NCBI RefSeq assembly: GCF_025717515.1
Contig: NZ_JAJIRN010000011.1
Location: 186,001 to 250,000 of the forward strand
Direction of reading: 5' to 3'
DNA length: 64,000 nt
From: Roseateles oligotrophus
Lineage (GTDB): Bacteria > Pseudomonadota > Gammaproteobacteria > Burkholderiales > Burkholderiaceae_C
The notes beneath the pieces are model-generated. The model worked only from the letters and a program-made list of their open reading frames with translations, was not told where the DNA came from and did not search any database. The translations under genes were made by a program, and so were the position numbers. Numbering within the stretch: position 1 is the first letter of the stretch; every line of letters begins with the position of its first letter. Shown one piece after another: positions 25,096 to 35,275 of this stretch.

Positions 25096-27099
25096 ATGGC
25101 GACCAGCAAAGCATCAACTTCTTCCGGCAACTCACCCGCTCTGGGCAACTATGGCGAGGGCTCGATCCGCGTGCTCAAGGGCCTGGAGCCCGTCAAACAG
25201 CGGCCGGGCATGTACACCCGCACCGACAACCCGCTGCACACGATCCAGGAGGTCATTGACAACGCGGCCGACGAAGCGTTGGCCGGTTTCGGCAAGCGCA
25301 TTGACCTGATCCAGCACAGCGACGGCTCGGTGTCGATTGCCGACGATGGCCGCGGCATCCCCTTCGGCCTGCACCCCGAAGAGGGCGTGCCGGTGGTCGA
25401 AATCGTCTTCACGCGGCTGCATGCCGGCGGCAAGTTCGACAAGGGTTCGGGTGGCGCTTACAGCTTTTCGGGCGGCCTGCACGGCGTCGGCGTCAGCGTC
25501 ACCAATGCCTTGGCCAAGCGCCTGGAGGTGACGGTCTGGCGCGGTGGCGAGGTGGCGACGCTGGCCTTCGAGAACGGCGATGTGGTCGAGCCGGTGGCGG
25601 CGCGCAAGGCCGAGCGCGGTGAGCGCAAGCAGGGCACGACGGTGCGCGTCTGGCCCGATGCCAAGTATTTCGAAAGCGCCGAGCTGCCCAAGAACGAGCT
25701 GATCCACCTGCTGCGCAGCAAGGCGGTCTTGATGCCGGGCGTGATCGTCACGCTGACGAACGAAAAAACCGGCGAGGTGCAGACCTGGTCCTATCAGGGC
25801 GGACTGCGCGACTATCTGATGCAGACGCTCAATGCCGAGCCGCTGATCCCGCTGTACGAGGGCGAGCAATACGCCGGCCGGGCCGAGACCGAAAATTTCG
25901 CCGAGGGGGAGGGCGCCGCCTGGTGCGTGGCCTTCACCGAAGAAGGCGCGGCGATGCGCGAAAGCTATGTCAATCTGATTCCCACCGTTGCCGGGGGCAC
26001 GCATGAATCCGGCCTCAAGGACGGCCTGTTCGGCGCGGTCAAGGGCTTTATCGAGATGCACAGCCTCTTGCCCAAGGGCGTCAAGCTGATGCCGGACGAC
26101 GTGTTTTCGCGGGCGTCTTTCGTGCTGTCGGCCAAAGTCTTGGACCCGCAGTTCCAGGGGCAGACCAAGGAACGCCTGAACAGCCGTGACGCGCTGCGCC
26201 TGGTCTCCACCTATGTGAAGCCGGGGCTGGAGCTGTGGCTGAACCAGCATGTGGAGTTCGGCAAGAAGCTGGCCGAACTGGTCATCAAACAGGCGCAAAC
26301 CCGCCAGCGCGCTTCGCAGAAGGTCGAGAAGCGCAAGGGCTCGGGTGTGGCCGTGCTGCCGGGCAAGCTGACCGACTGCGAGAGCCGCGACCTCTTGCAC
26401 AACGAGATTTTTCTGGTCGAGGGCGACTCGGCCGGCGGCAGCGCCAAGATGGGCCGCAACAAGGAGACGCAGGCCATTTTGCCCTTGCGCGGCAAGGTCT
26501 TGAACACCTGGGAGGTCGAGCGCGACCGGCTGTTTGCCAATAACGAAATCCACGATATCTCGGTGGCGCTGGGCGTCGATCCGCATGGCAAGAACGACTC
26601 GCCGGATCTGAGCGGCCTGCGTTACGGCAAGGTCTGCATCCTGTCGGATGCGGACGTGGACGGCTCGCATATCCAGGTCTTGCTGCTGACGCTGTTCTTC
26701 CGCCATTTCCCCAAGCTGGTCGAGACCGGTCATATTTTTGTCGCCCGCCCGCCGCTCTACCGGGTCGATGCGCTGGCGCGCGGCAAGAAGCCGGCCGCCA
26801 AGATCTACGCGCTGGATGAGGGCGAGTTGACCGCCACGCTGGACAAGCTGCGCAAGGAAGGCGCGCGCGAAGGTTCCTGGAGCATCAGCCGCTTCAAAGG
26901 CCTGGGCGAGATGAGCGCCACGCAGCTGTGGGACACGACGCTGAACCCCGAAACCCGGCGGCTGAGCGTGATCGCGCTGGGCCAGCTGAATCTCACCGAA
27001 ACGGAAACCTCGATCAACAAGTTGATGGGCAAGGGCGAGGCTTCGTCCCGGCGCGAGTTGATGGAGATCCACGGCGACTCGGTCGAAGTGGACATCTAA
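25096..27099 (+). CDS. parE: DNA topoisomerase IV subunit B
   Basis: A 667-residue GHKL-ATPase type II topoisomerase subunit. ATP site: EVIDNAADEAL, DDGRGIPFG and GGLHGVGVSVTNALA. The TOPRIM domain has EGDSAGGSAKMGRN, PLRGKVLN and DADVDGSHI (metal). The ParE-specific C-terminus GEASSRRELMEIHGD is intact. Its length fits ParE rather than GyrB, and parC is four genes on in the same operon. It decatenates sister chromosomes with ParC. A GNAT gene starts 1 nt after the stop codon. Confidence 0.96.
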   Translation: MATSKASTSSGNSPALGNYGEGSIRVLKGLEPVKQRPGMYTRTDNPLHTIQEVIDNAADEALAGFGKRIDLIQHSDGSVSIADDGRGIPFGLHPEEGVPVVEIVFTRLHAGGKFDKGSGGAYSFSGGLHGVGVSVTNALAKRLEVTVWRGGEVATLAFENGDVVEPVAARKAERGERKQGTTVRVWPDAKYFESAELPKNELIHLLRSKAVLMPGVIVTLTNEKTGEVQTWSYQGGLRDYLMQTLNAEPLIPLYEGEQYAGRAETENFAEGEGAAWCVAFTEEGAAMRESYVNLIPTVAGGTHESGLKDGLFGAVKGFIEMHSLLPKGVKLMPDDVFSRASFVLSAKVLDPQFQGQTKERLNSRDALRLVSTYVKPGLELWLNQHVEFGKKLAELVIKQAQTRQRASQKVEKRKGSGVAVLPGKLTDCESRDLLHNEIFLVEGDSAGGSAKMGRNKETQAILPLRGKVLNTWEVERDRLFANNEIHDISVALGVDPHGKNDSPDLSGLRYGKVCILSDADVDGSHIQVLLLTLFFRHFPKLVETGHIFVARPPLYRVDALARGKKPAAKIYALDEGELTATLDKLRKEGAREGSWSISRFKGLGEMSATQLWDTTLNPETRRLSVIALGQLNLTETETSINKLMGKGEASSRRELMEIHGDSVEVDI

Positions 27100-27100
27100 G

Positions 27101-27634
27101 ATGACGACGCCGCGGGTCAGCCTGCGCCCGACCATGTTGTCGGATCTGGAGTTCGTCGTCTCGGTCGAGCAGGACGCCGCCAACCGGCCCTTCATCACAC
27201 CCTGGGAGCGCACGCAGCATGAGGGGGCGGTGCGCTTTCCGGACTTTCGCCACTTCATCATCGAGGTCGGGCCGGAGTCCACGCGCGCCGGCTTTGTGAT
27301 CCTTCAGGGCTGCCGCAATCCGCATGGTTCGGTCGAGTTGAAACGCATCGTGCTGGCGCCCAAGGGCCAGGGTCTCGGTCGTGCCTGCGCGCGCCTGCTC
27401 AAGAAGCTGGCTTTCACGCAGTTGCACGCGCATCGCTTCTGGCTGGATGTGAAGGCGCTCAATACCCGCGCGCTGAAACTCTATGCCAGCGAAGGCTTTG
27501 TTGAGGAGGGCCGCTTGCGCGAGAGCGTGCGGGTCAATATCGAAGGCGCAGACGGCTATGACAGCCTGATCGTGATGTCCATGCTGGATCGCGAGTACCA
27601 GGCCCGCGTCGCGCTCGGTGAGGAGCAAGGCTGA
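27101..27634 (+). CDS. GNAT family N-acetyltransferase
   Basis: A 177-residue acetyltransferase of the RimJ/RimL type. The acetyl-CoA loop is IVLAPKGQGLGRACARLLKK, followed by LDVKALNTRALKLYASEGFVEEGRLRES, typical of the fold. The substrate is unknown: protein N-termini, amino groups or antibiotics. It sits 1 nt after parE and overlaps the lytic transglycosylase gene by 1 nt (TGATG), so it is translated as part of the topoisomerase IV operon. Confidence 0.88.
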   Translation: MTTPRVSLRPTMLSDLEFVVSVEQDAANRPFITPWERTQHEGAVRFPDFRHFIIEVGPESTRAGFVILQGCRNPHGSVELKRIVLAPKGQGLGRACARLLKKLAFTQLHAHRFWLDVKALNTRALKLYASEGFVEEGRLRESVRVNIEGADGYDSLIVMSMLDREYQARVALGEEQG

Positions 27635-28320
27635 TGTGGCGTGGGCTGGTCTGCCTGCTGGCGGCGATCTGTGGGCCGGCTCACGCTGAGCTATGGGCTT
27701 ATGTTGACGGTGCCGGCACCGCGCATCTGGCCGATCGGCAGCTCAGTGGAGCCTATAACTTGGTGCTGGGCGCGCCGGACTCAAGCAAGGGCCGCGTGCC
27801 GGGCAAGCAAGACGGGAGCCGGCATCTGTTGACCTGGCTGGAGATCGCACCCGAGGTCAAAGCGGTGCAGCCCTATTTACGCGAGGCGGCGGCCAAATCC
27901 GGGGTCGATATGGCTCTGCTGAAGGCGGTGATTGCGGTGGAGTCCGGCTACAAGATCAGTGCGGTATCGCCGCGTGGCGCTATCGGCCTGATGCAGATCA
28001 CGCCGGACGCGGCCGCTCGTTATGCCACGCTGCTGGAGCGCCTGCAGCCGGCTGAAAAGCGCCTGCTGGACCCTCGAACCAATGTATTGACCGGCGCTCG
28101 CATGCTGGCCGACCTGATCAAACGCTTTGGCCGCATCGACGCGGCACTGGCGGCCTGGAACGCCGGCGAGGGCGCAGTGCGCCGCGCCGGCGGGCTGGTG
28201 CCGCCGATTGACGAAACCCAAGCCCATGTTCATTTGGTGCTGGAGCTTTACTGGACCTTGCTGCAAAACAGCATGCACGCCTCAGCTCAACACCTGACGA
28301 TTCACTCTGACAAACCATGA
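27634..28320 (+). CDS. Lytic transglycosylase, SLT family 1
   Basis: A 228-residue exported murein-cleaving enzyme. The signal peptide ends near AHA, a short DUF4124-like segment ([18 protein letters not shown]) follows, then a linker and the SLT domain. The catalytic Glu is in [23 protein letters not shown] and later [17 protein letters not shown] and [12 protein letters not shown] match the family. It cleaves the glycan strands of peptidoglycan with 1,6-anhydro product. The gene overlaps its neighbours on both sides (TGATG with GNAT, ATGA with parC). Confidence 0.92.
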   Translation: MWRGLVCLLAAICGPAHAELWAYVDGAGTAHLADRQLSGAYNLVLGAPDSSKGRVPGKQDGSRHLLTWLEIAPEVKAVQPYLREAAAKSGVDMALLKAVIAVESGYKISAVSPRGAIGLMQITPDAAARYATLLERLQPAEKRLLDPRTNVLTGARMLADLIKRFGRIDAALAAWNAGEGAVRRAGGLVPPIDETQAHVHLVLELYWTLLQNSMHASAQHLTIHSDKP

Positions 28321-30644
28321 CCCAAACTTCGATTTTCGACGCACCCCCGCCGCAGGATGACCCCGACGCGCTGACCCTGGGCCATTACGCCGAGCGCGCC
28401 TACCTCGAGTACGCGCTGAGCGTCGTCAAGGGGCGCGCTTTGCCCGATGTGTGCGACGGCCAAAAGCCGGTGCAGCGGCGCATTCTGTATTCGATGGAGC
28501 GCATGGGTCTGGCCTTCACCGGCACGGCGGGGGCCAAGCCGGTCAAGGGCGCGCGCGTGGTCGGCGACGTGCTGGGCCGCTTTCACCCGCACGGCGACCA
28601 GTCGGTCTACGACGCGCTGGTGCGCATGGCGCAAGACTTTTCGCAGCGCTATCCGCTGATCGACGGTCAAGGCAATTTCGGTAGCCGCGACGGCGACGGC
28701 GCTGCGGCGATGCGATACACCGAGGCAAGGTTGGCGCCGATTGCCCGCCTGCTGCTGGATGAGATCGACGAAGGCACGGTCGACTTCCAGGCCAATTACG
28801 ACGGCTCGACCCAGGAGCCGCGCCAGTTGCCGGCGCGCCTGCCTTTTGTGCTCTTGAACGGGGCCAGCGGCATTGCCGTGGGCATGGCCACCGAGGTGCC
28901 CAGCCACAATCTGCGCGAGGTGGCGGCCGCTGCGGTGGCGCTGCTGCGTGACGACAAGCTCAGCGACGAGGCCTTGTTCACCATCCTGCCCGGCCCTGAC
29001 TACCCGGGGGGCGGCCAGTTGATCAGCTCGGCCGACGATATCCGTGCGGCCTATCAGACCGGGCGCGGCAGCATGAAGCTGCGCGCTCGCTGGAAGATCG
29101 AGGATCTGGCGCGCGGGCAGTGGCAATTGGTCGTGACCGAATTGCCGCATGGCTGCAGCAGCCAGAAGGTCTTGGAAGAGATTGAGGAGTTGTCCAACCC
29201 CAAGATCAAGACCGGCAAGAAGGCCTTGAGCGCCGATCAGTTGCAGCTCAAGGCCAGCTTGTTGGCGGTCTTGGACTGCGTGCGCGACGAGTCGAGCAAG
29301 GACGCCGCCGTGCGTCTGGTGTTCGAGCCCAAGAGCCGCACGGTTGAGCAGCAGGATTTGATCTCGACCTTGCTGGCGCACACCAGTCTGGAGACCTCGG
29401 CCTCGATCAATCTGACCATGATTGGCGCCGATGGTCGCCCGACGCTCAAAAGCGTGCGCCAGATCCTCAGCGAATGGCTGGGCTATCGCCAGCAAACGGT
29501 GCAGCGCCGCACCCAGCACCGTTTGGCTAAGGTGTTAGACCGCATTCATGTGCTGGAAGGGCGCCAGCTGGTGCTCTTGAATATCGACGAGGTAATTCGC
29601 ATCATCCGCAATGCCGATGAGCCCAAGCCGGCGTTGATTGCTCGCTTCAACTTGAGCGACCGCCAGGCCGAGGACATCCTTGAAATCCGCTTGCGCCAGT
29701 TGGCGCGGCTGGAGGCGATCAAGATCGAGCAGGAGCTCAAAGGCTTGCGCGAAGAGCAAAGCAAGCTCGAGGACATCCTGGGCAACCCCGGTAGCCTCAA
29801 GCGCACCGTCATCCGCGAGATCGAGGCCGATGCCAAGCAGTTTGGCGACGAGCGCCGCACGCTGATCCAAGAGGAAAAGAAGGCCACCTCCGAGGTGCGT
29901 ATCGTCGACGAGGCGGTCACCGTGGTGGTCAGCGCCAAGGGCTGGGTGCGGGCGCTCAAGGGCCATGATATCGAGGCGGCCGCGCTGGCCTTCAAGTCCG
30001 GCGACCAGCTCTACGGCACCTTCCAATGCCGCAGCATTGATCCGCTGATCGTCTTTGGCAGCAATGGCCGGGTCTACTCAGTGCCCATCTCCTTGCTGCC
30101 GGGTGGGCGCGGTGACGGCCAACCCATCACCTCTTTGATCGAGCTGGAAGCGGGCAGCCAGATCGCGCATTACTTCGCCGCCAATGCCGAGACTCGCCTG
30201 GTGCTGGCCGGCACCGGCGGCTTCGGCCTGATCGCCAAGGTCGGCGATCTGGTCGGCCGGCAAAAGGCCGGTAAGACCTTCCTGAGCCTGGAAGGTGAGG
30301 AGAAGATCTTGCCACCGGCGCCTGTGCCCACTGGCGAGGTGCTGGGCGTTCAATTGGCTTGCTTGACCTTGAATGGCCGGCTCTTGACCTATGCGCTGGA
30401 TGAGTTGAAACACCAGCCCAAGGGTGGCCGCGGCCTGACGCTGATTGACCTGGAGGCCAAGGACGCCTTGCTCAGCGTCGCCGCCTTCACGCAGGCGCTG
30501 CAGGTCTTGGGTACCGGCCGTGGCGCCAAGCCCAAGGAAGAGTTGTTGAAGGGTGTGGGACTGGCTGCTTACGCCGGCAAGCGGGCGCGCAAGGGCAAGC
30601 AGGTCGAGGCCTTCCAGAAGGTTCTGCGCGTTCTGACGCCTTGA
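28317..30644 (+). CDS. parC: DNA topoisomerase IV subunit A
   Basis: A 775-residue subunit that breaks and rejoins DNA. The active-site tyrosine is Tyr134 in [11 protein letters not shown]. The winged-helix region reads KPVQRRILY and [19 protein letters not shown]. At the quinolone-sensitive positions it has Gln and Asp where E. coli ParC has Ser80 and Glu84. The tower, coiled-coil ([34 protein letters not shown]) and C-terminal beta-pinwheel repeats are complete. It overlaps the transglycosylase stop by 4 nt and the beta-lactamase start by 1 nt. Confidence 0.96.
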   Translation: MTQTSIFDAPPPQDDPDALTLGHYAERAYLEYALSVVKGRALPDVCDGQKPVQRRILYSMERMGLAFTGTAGAKPVKGARVVGDVLGRFHPHGDQSVYDALVRMAQDFSQRYPLIDGQGNFGSRDGDGAAAMRYTEARLAPIARLLLDEIDEGTVDFQANYDGSTQEPRQLPARLPFVLLNGASGIAVGMATEVPSHNLREVAAAAVALLRDDKLSDEALFTILPGPDYPGGGQLISSADDIRAAYQTGRGSMKLRARWKIEDLARGQWQLVVTELPHGCSSQKVLEEIEELSNPKIKTGKKALSADQLQLKASLLAVLDCVRDESSKDAAVRLVFEPKSRTVEQQDLISTLLAHTSLETSASINLTMIGADGRPTLKSVRQILSEWLGYRQQTVQRRTQHRLAKVLDRIHVLEGRQLVLLNIDEVIRIIRNADEPKPALIARFNLSDRQAEDILEIRLRQLARLEAIKIEQELKGLREEQSKLEDILGNPGSLKRTVIREIEADAKQFGDERRTLIQEEKKATSEVRIVDEAVTVVVSAKGWVRALKGHDIEAAALAFKSGDQLYGTFQCRSIDPLIVFGSNGRVYSVPISLLPGGRGDGQPITSLIELEAGSQIAHYFAANAETRLVLAGTGGFGLIAKVGDLVGRQKAGKTFLSLEGEEKILPPAPVPTGEVLGVQLACLTLNGRLLTYALDELKHQPKGGRGLTLIDLEAKDALLSVAAFTQALQVLGTGRGAKPKEELLKGVGLAAYAGKRARKGKQVEAFQKVLRVLTP

Positions 30645-31537
30645 TGATGATGAAAATTCAGCGTCGTTTGATCCTGCTGGCCGGTTTGCCTTTGCCGAGC
30701 TTGGCGGCTCAGCCCGAAGACCGACTGCAAGCCCGCTGCGCGGCATTGCAAGAGCAAGTTGGTGGGCGGCTGGGCGTGTTCGCCTTGCATACCGGCAGCC
30801 GCGCGCAGTTCGGCTTTCAGGCCGACGAGCGCTTTGCGATGTGTTCGACCTTCAAGCTGCTGCTGGCGGCGGCCGTCTTGGCCAAGGTCGATAGCGGCCG
30901 CCTGGACTTGAATCAGCGCGTGCGCTTTGGCCCGCGCGACTTGGTACCCCATGCACCGGTGACGGGCGAATTGCTGAAGAGCGGATCGGTGTCCGCCTCG
31001 CTCAGCGTCGGCGAGTTGTGCGCGGCAATGCTCGAGCTCAGCGACAACCCTGCTGCCAATCTGCTCTTGCCCCTGGTTGGCGGCCCGGCGGGCTTGACCC
31101 GATTCCTGCGTGAGTTGGGGGATACGGTGACCCGCTTGGACCGTATCGAACCGGCGCTCAATAGCAATCTGCCCGGTGATCCGCGCGATACCAGTACGGC
31201 GGCCAGTTATGTGGGTTTGATGGAGCGCTTGTTGTGCAGCGACTTTTTTTCGGGCGAGTTGCGCCAGCAGTTGCTGGTCTGGATGAATGCCTCGGAAACG
31301 GGTCTGCAGCGTCTGCGTGCCGGAGCGCCGCAGGACTGGCCGGCGGGTGATAAATCCGGCAGCGGGGCTGATGGTGCCGTCAATGATGTGGCGATCTTTT
31401 TTCCTCCCAAGCAGTCGCCGATCCTGATGGCGGTTTTTATGACGGGTTCCAGTCAGCCTTTGGCGGCTTTGAATGCGGTGCATGCCGAATTGGCGACCTT
31501 GGTTTTGAATCATTTCCAGGCACTTGCCGGCGCCTAG
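30644..31537 (+). CDS. Class A beta-lactamase, chromosomal, coupled to parC
   Basis: A 297-residue serine beta-lactamase. The signal peptide contains QRRLILLAG, an RR pair compatible with Tat export as in Burkholderia PenA. Active-site elements are all present: STFK with Ser68 and Lys71 (Ambler 70/73), SDN (Ambler 130), EPALN (Glu166 of the omega loop) and KSG (Ambler 234-236). Ser precedes Gly after KSG, with no Cys, so no 69-238 disulfide. The spectrum cannot be told from sequence. The ATG overlaps the parC TGA as TGATG; two further in-frame ATGs follow at once. No ampR-type regulator is adjacent, so expression probably follows the topoisomerase operon. Confidence 0.93.
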   Translation: MMMKIQRRLILLAGLPLPSLAAQPEDRLQARCAALQEQVGGRLGVFALHTGSRAQFGFQADERFAMCSTFKLLLAAAVLAKVDSGRLDLNQRVRFGPRDLVPHAPVTGELLKSGSVSASLSVGELCAAMLELSDNPAANLLLPLVGGPAGLTRFLRELGDTVTRLDRIEPALNSNLPGDPRDTSTAASYVGLMERLLCSDFFSGELRQQLLVWMNASETGLQRLRAGAPQDWPAGDKSGSGADGAVNDVAIFFPPKQSPILMAVFMTGSSQPLAALNAVHAELATLVLNHFQALAGA

Positions 31538-31597
31538 CAAAGGCAAATTCGGACAAAAGGGCGGGTTCGCCAGGGGAGCGTTGGACGGCGGCTTGCC

Positions 31598-31603
31598 TAC
31601 AAT
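31598..31603 (+). promoter_or_regulatory. -10 element of the surE operon, 7 nt before its start codon
   Basis: TACAAT (5 of 6 consensus) with 7 nt to ATG 31611, predicting a leaderless transcript. A TTGGAC lies only 11 nt upstream and is too close to be a normal -35. Confidence 0.5.
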
Positions 31604-31610
31604 GTGGCCC

Positions 31611-32360
31611 ATGCGCATACTGATAGCCAATGATGATGGATACCTCGCACCGGGCCTGCTCGCCTTGGTCAAGGCTTGTGAGGGCTTGGGCCAAATCGAT
31701 GTGATCGCCCCGGAACAAAACGCCAGCGGCACTTCCAATTCGCTGACCCTGGGCCGGCCGCTGTCGGTTTACACCGCCACGAACGGTTTTCGTTACGTCA
31801 ACGGCACGCCATCGGATTGCGTGCACGTGGCGCTGACCGGCCTGCTCGGCTACAAGCCCGACCTGGTGCTGTCCGGCATCAATAACGGCGCCAATATGGG
31901 CGACGACACGCTGTATTCCGGCACCGTCGCTGCGGCAACCGAGGGTTATCTGTTCGGCATTCCGTCGATCGCTTTTTCGCAGGTCGACAAGGGCTGGGGC
32001 CAATTGGATGCCGCCGCTGCGATGGCAAGGAGCTTGGTCGAGCAGGTGATTGCGGGCGGCTTGAACGAAGCCTTTTTGCTGAACGTCAATATTCCCAACC
32101 ATGCCGATGCCATCAGCCTGCCTCGGTGCATCACGCGTTTGGGCCGCCGGCATGCCAGCGAGGCGGTGATCCGGCAGCTCAATCCGCGCGGTGAAACGAT
32201 TTACTGGATAGGCCCAGCCGGCGATGCGCGGGAGGCCGGCGAGGGCACGGACTTCTACGCGACGGCCAATGGCTCGGTCTCGGTGACACCGTTGCAAGTT
32301 GATTTGACGCACCATGCGGGCTTGCCCGTTTGGGCCAATCGCTTGGGCTTGCCGCTGTGA
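31611..32360 (+). CDS. surE: 5'/3'-nucleotidase, survival protein SurE
   Basis: A 249-residue metal-dependent nucleotidase that dephosphorylates nucleoside monophosphates. The N-terminal metal site is RILIANDDG with Asp8/Asp9; [13 protein letters not shown] and [22 protein letters not shown] are family blocks. The start at 31611 gives the usual MRILI N-terminus and exactly the common length. It leads surE-pcm-nlpD-rpoS, the order known from E. coli, and overlaps pcm by GTGA. Confidence 0.96.
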   Translation: MRILIANDDGYLAPGLLALVKACEGLGQIDVIAPEQNASGTSNSLTLGRPLSVYTATNGFRYVNGTPSDCVHVALTGLLGYKPDLVLSGINNGANMGDDTLYSGTVAAATEGYLFGIPSIAFSQVDKGWGQLDAAAAMARSLVEQVIAGGLNEAFLLNVNIPNHADAISLPRCITRLGRRHASEAVIRQLNPRGETIYWIGPAGDAREAGEGTDFYATANGSVSVTPLQVDLTHHAGLPVWANRLGLPL

Positions 32361-33190
32361 GCGACGCACCGACGCGTCCATCGCGCTTCCCCTTGCCGCT
32401 GGGCAAGGCAGTCGCGAGCTCCGGGCCTTCTGCGTCTGCGCGCGATGTGTTGATGCCGCAGCGCCATCTGCGCGAAGCCGCGCAGGACGCGGCGCGCAAG
32501 TCGGCACCCAGCGGCCTGGGGTTGGATTCGGCCATGGTGCGTCAGCGCATGGTGCGCCGCCTACAGCAAGACGGGCTGTCTGACGAGCGGGTGCTGCAGG
32601 CGCTGGCGGGGGTTTTTCGGCATGAGTTTGTCGACAGCGCGCTGGCTATTCAGGCCTACGAGGACACCAGCTTGCCGATCGGCCATGGCCAGACCATCTC
32701 CAAGCCTTCGGTGGTGGGGCGGATGATTGCCATGTTGTTCGGCGGGGCGTCGGTGGCTCAGCAGGCAGGCTTGGGGCGGGTTCTGGAGATTGGAACCGGT
32801 TGCGGCTATCAAGCCGCCGTGCTGGCCTTGCTGGCCAAGCAAGTGGTTTCGATCGAGCGGCTCAAACCCCTGCATGACAAGGCTCGCCTGAACTTGGCTG
32901 CCGCGGCGCGCAGCAATATTCGACTGATTTATGGTGATGGCCGTCTCGGCTTTCCGGGGGGCGCGCCGTTCGACAGCATCATCGCTGCGGCCGGCGGCGA
33001 AGACCTGCCCCAGGCTTGGCTGGATCAACTGGCGCCTGGTGGACGCTTGGTCGCCCCGATGGCGGTGCCGGGGGGGCGCGGGCAGGTCTTGGTGGTGGTT
33101 GACCACCTGCTGGAAGCTGGCGTTAGCCGCTTTGTTCGCAGCGAGTTCGAGGCGGTGCTGTTCGTGCCTCTAAAATCAGGTGTGATGTAA
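32357..33190 (+). CDS. pcm: Protein-L-isoaspartate O-methyltransferase
   Basis: A 277-residue repair enzyme that methylates isoaspartyl residues of aged proteins. The GTG at 32357 overlaps the surE stop as GTGA and was chosen for that reason. Family blocks are [24 protein letters not shown], the SAM site [15 protein letters not shown] and the [10 protein letters not shown] strand. The N-terminus is about 65 residues longer than in E. coli Pcm (208 residues), low in complexity and basic, as often seen in Burkholderiales. Second gene of the stationary-phase surE-pcm-nlpD-rpoS cluster. Confidence 0.94.
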   Translation: MSDAPTRPSRFPLPLGKAVASSGPSASARDVLMPQRHLREAAQDAARKSAPSGLGLDSAMVRQRMVRRLQQDGLSDERVLQALAGVFRHEFVDSALAIQAYEDTSLPIGHGQTISKPSVVGRMIAMLFGGASVAQQAGLGRVLEIGTGCGYQAAVLALLAKQVVSIERLKPLHDKARLNLAAAARSNIRLIYGDGRLGFPGGAPFDSIIAAAGGEDLPQAWLDQLAPGGRLVAPMAVPGGRGQVLVVVDHLLEAGVSRFVRSEFEAVLFVPLKSGVM

Positions 33191-33283
33191 GCGCCCGATA
33201 GCTTTAGAGGGCGTATGTTTTTGTGCATCAAGCCTTCTTCATGAGGTTTGATTTCAGCCCGTCAAAGTAAGTCATAGCGCCGC

Positions 33284-34183
33284 ATGCAAAAGAACACTTT
33301 TCGCTTCTTGAATACTCTGCTCGTTGCAGGCTTGGCCGTCTTGGTCGGCTGTAGTTCAACGCCCAACAAAGCACCTGTCGAAGCGCGGGACATCAAGGGC
33401 GGCAGCGCCAAGCCAGGCGCGGCCGTCGCGCCGATACCGGTGCCCGCGGCGACGCCCGAAGTCAAGCCGCTTCCGGGGGCTGAAAACGCAGGCAAACCGG
33501 GTTATTACACCGTCAGGCCGGGTGATAACTTGATTCGAATCGGCATGGATAACGGTCAAAGCACGCGTGATCTGGTCAAGTGGAACACGCTTGAGAATCC
33601 GAATCGAATTGAAGTGGGTCAGGTCTTGCGGGTGCTGCCTCCCGGCATCGATGCCGCCGCGGTCACGACCAAATCGGTGACGGCTGCAAAGGTCGAAAGC
33701 CGGCCGCTGGATGCTAAACCTTCATCTGCTGCCGCTGCGGCTTCAAGCGCTGCGGCCGCAGCGTCTTCGGCTCAGGCGCAGGCGCCGGCCGTCGCAGCGG
33801 CGCGCGACAGTGATGAAGATCCGGCCTGGGGTTGGCCGGCAGCAGGCCAGGTCAATGTCGGTTTTGATGAGTTGCGTAACAAGGGCTTGGCCTTTTACGG
33901 CAAGGCCGGCGATGCCGTGATGGCAGCCGCCGATGGGCGCGTGGTTTATGCGGGTTCGGGCTTGCGCGGTTACGGCAATCTGGTCATCATCAAGCACAAC
34001 TCGACTTATCTGACGGCCTACGCGCATAACCAGACTCTGCTGGTCAAAGAGGATCAAGCGGTGCGCAAGGGCCAGAAGATTGCCGAGATGGGCTCAAGTG
34101 ATGCCGATCAAGTCAAGCTGCACTTTGAGGTGCGCAAGCAAGGCAAGCCGATCGATCCCGCCAAGTTGCTCCCTGGTCGCTAG
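33284..34183 (+). CDS. nlpD: NlpD-like LysM/LytM lipoprotein, amidase activator
   Basis: A 299-residue lipoprotein: signal peptide with lipobox LVGC, a LysM peptidoglycan-binding domain (about 68-118, [16 protein letters not shown]), an Ala/Ser-rich linker and a C-terminal LytM (M23) domain (about 180-299). The first zinc ligand is replaced in the FDELRNKGL segment, while LHFEVR is kept. The site is therefore degenerate, as in NlpD and EnvC, which activate AmiC-type amidases at division. It lies between pcm and rpoS as in E. coli, where an rpoS promoter lies inside nlpD. Confidence 0.93.
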   Translation: MQKNTFRFLNTLLVAGLAVLVGCSSTPNKAPVEARDIKGGSAKPGAAVAPIPVPAATPEVKPLPGAENAGKPGYYTVRPGDNLIRIGMDNGQSTRDLVKWNTLENPNRIEVGQVLRVLPPGIDAAAVTTKSVTAAKVESRPLDAKPSSAAAAASSAAAAASSAQAQAPAVAAARDSDEDPAWGWPAAGQVNVGFDELRNKGLAFYGKAGDAVMAAADGRVVYAGSGLRGYGNLVIIKHNSTYLTAYAHNQTLLVKEDQAVRKGQKIAEMGSSDADQVKLHFEVRKQGKPIDPAKLLPGR

Positions 34184-34212
34184 AGCCTTACCGGCGCAGC
34201 GAAATTGATGCC

Positions 34213-35217
34213 ATGAAACATCCTGCGCCAAATCATTCTTCTGCTCGCGGCAATGGCCAGCAAAGTGCCGAGACCGAACTCGGCCCCAGGCTCGGTGATG
34301 ACGAGGTGCCGGATGCCGTCGGCGTGCCGGGTATTGCCGCCGCGCTGATGGCGAGCGGCGATGTCGAGCTTGGCAATGCGCTGCAAGCCTATCTGCGCGA
34401 TATTCGTCGCACACCGCTGCTGACGCCGCAGGAGGAGTACGACACCGCAGTGCGGGCGCGAGAGGGTTGTTTCGAGGCCCGCCAGTCGATGATCGAGCAC
34501 AACCTGCGCTTGGTCGTCAGTGTTGCCAAAAACTACCTGGGTCGCGGTTTGCCGATGAGCGACCTGATCGAGGAGGGTAATCTTGGTTTGATGCACGCGA
34601 TCGGCAAATTTGACCCGGAGCGTGGCTTCCGTTTTTCGACCTACGCGAGTTGGTGGATACGCCAAAGCGTCGAAAGCGCCCTGATGCATCAGGCCAGGCT
34701 TGTGCGCCTGCCGGTGCACATCGTGCGTGAACTCAATCATGTGCTGAAGGCCCGCCGTGCCTTGGAGGCCTTGCAGGCGCAAAACGGTGGCAACGGCAAG
34801 GTCAAGGCCGAGGATATCGCCGCTGCGGTGGGCCGCCCAATGTCCGAAGTGGCCGAGTTGCTGGCCTTTGCGGAATTGCCCAGCTCGCTGGACTCGCCGG
34901 CCGAACGCGGTGTTGAAGGCGGTGATACGGTGATGGATCTGGTTGCCGACGAGCAGGCGGTGGATCCGCTCGGTTTGCGGCTTAGCCATGAGATGGATGC
35001 TTTGCTTGGCGCTGGTCTGGCTGCCTTGAACGAGCGTGAGCGTGAGGTCTTGGCCGGCCGCTTCGGCTTGGCCGACCGCGAGCCCGAGACCTTGGATGTG
35101 CTGGCGATTCGCCTGCATTTGACGCGTGAGCGAATTCGGCAGATTCAAATCGAGGCCTTGGCCAAACTCAAACGCGACATGCTGCGCCATGGCATCGACC
35201 GGGATTCGGTTTTTTAG
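34213..35217 (+). CDS. rpoS: RNA polymerase sigma factor RpoS
   Basis: A 334-residue sigma-70-family factor for stationary phase and stress. Region 1.2: [20 protein letters not shown]. Region 2: [54 protein letters not shown]. Region 3 and region 4 ([19 protein letters not shown]) are complete. The absence of the long region 1.1 of RpoD and the nlpD context fix it as RpoS. The N-terminus carries an extra acidic/polar stretch of about 55 residues. It starts 29 nt after nlpD. Confidence 0.95.
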   Translation: MKHPAPNHSSARGNGQQSAETELGPRLGDDEVPDAVGVPGIAAALMASGDVELGNALQAYLRDIRRTPLLTPQEEYDTAVRAREGCFEARQSMIEHNLRLVVSVAKNYLGRGLPMSDLIEEGNLGLMHAIGKFDPERGFRFSTYASWWIRQSVESALMHQARLVRLPVHIVRELNHVLKARRALEALQAQNGGNGKVKAEDIAAAVGRPMSEVAELLAFAELPSSLDSPAERGVEGGDTVMDLVADEQAVDPLGLRLSHEMDALLGAGLAALNEREREVLAGRFGLADREPETLDVLAIRLHLTRERIRQIQIEALAKLKRDMLRHGIDRDSVF

Positions 35218-35262
35218 CGCCTGAAATTTGCTGCTGAGCCTGAACTTGTGCATTCGGGCTGG

Positions 35263-35268
35263 GATAAT
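35263..35268 (+). promoter_or_regulatory. Extended -10 of rlmD, 7 nt before its start codon
   Basis: TGG-GATAAT: an extended -10 (TGn before the hexamer) 7 nt from ATG 35276. The predicted mRNA is leaderless. A weak -35 (CTGAAC, 35240-35245) lies at 17 nt. Confidence 0.5.
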
Positions 35269-35275
35269 CCCGCGC

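Noticed and set aside
25132-27282. A 716-codon open frame antisense to parE
   Set aside because: It mirrors parE exactly, has Gln/His/Arg/Ala-rich shadow composition and no domain, SD or context.
33191-33214. Weak hairpin GCGCCC/GGGCGT after pcm
   Set aside because: Short stem with a 12-nt loop and a wobble pair; too weak to call as a terminator between pcm and nlpD.
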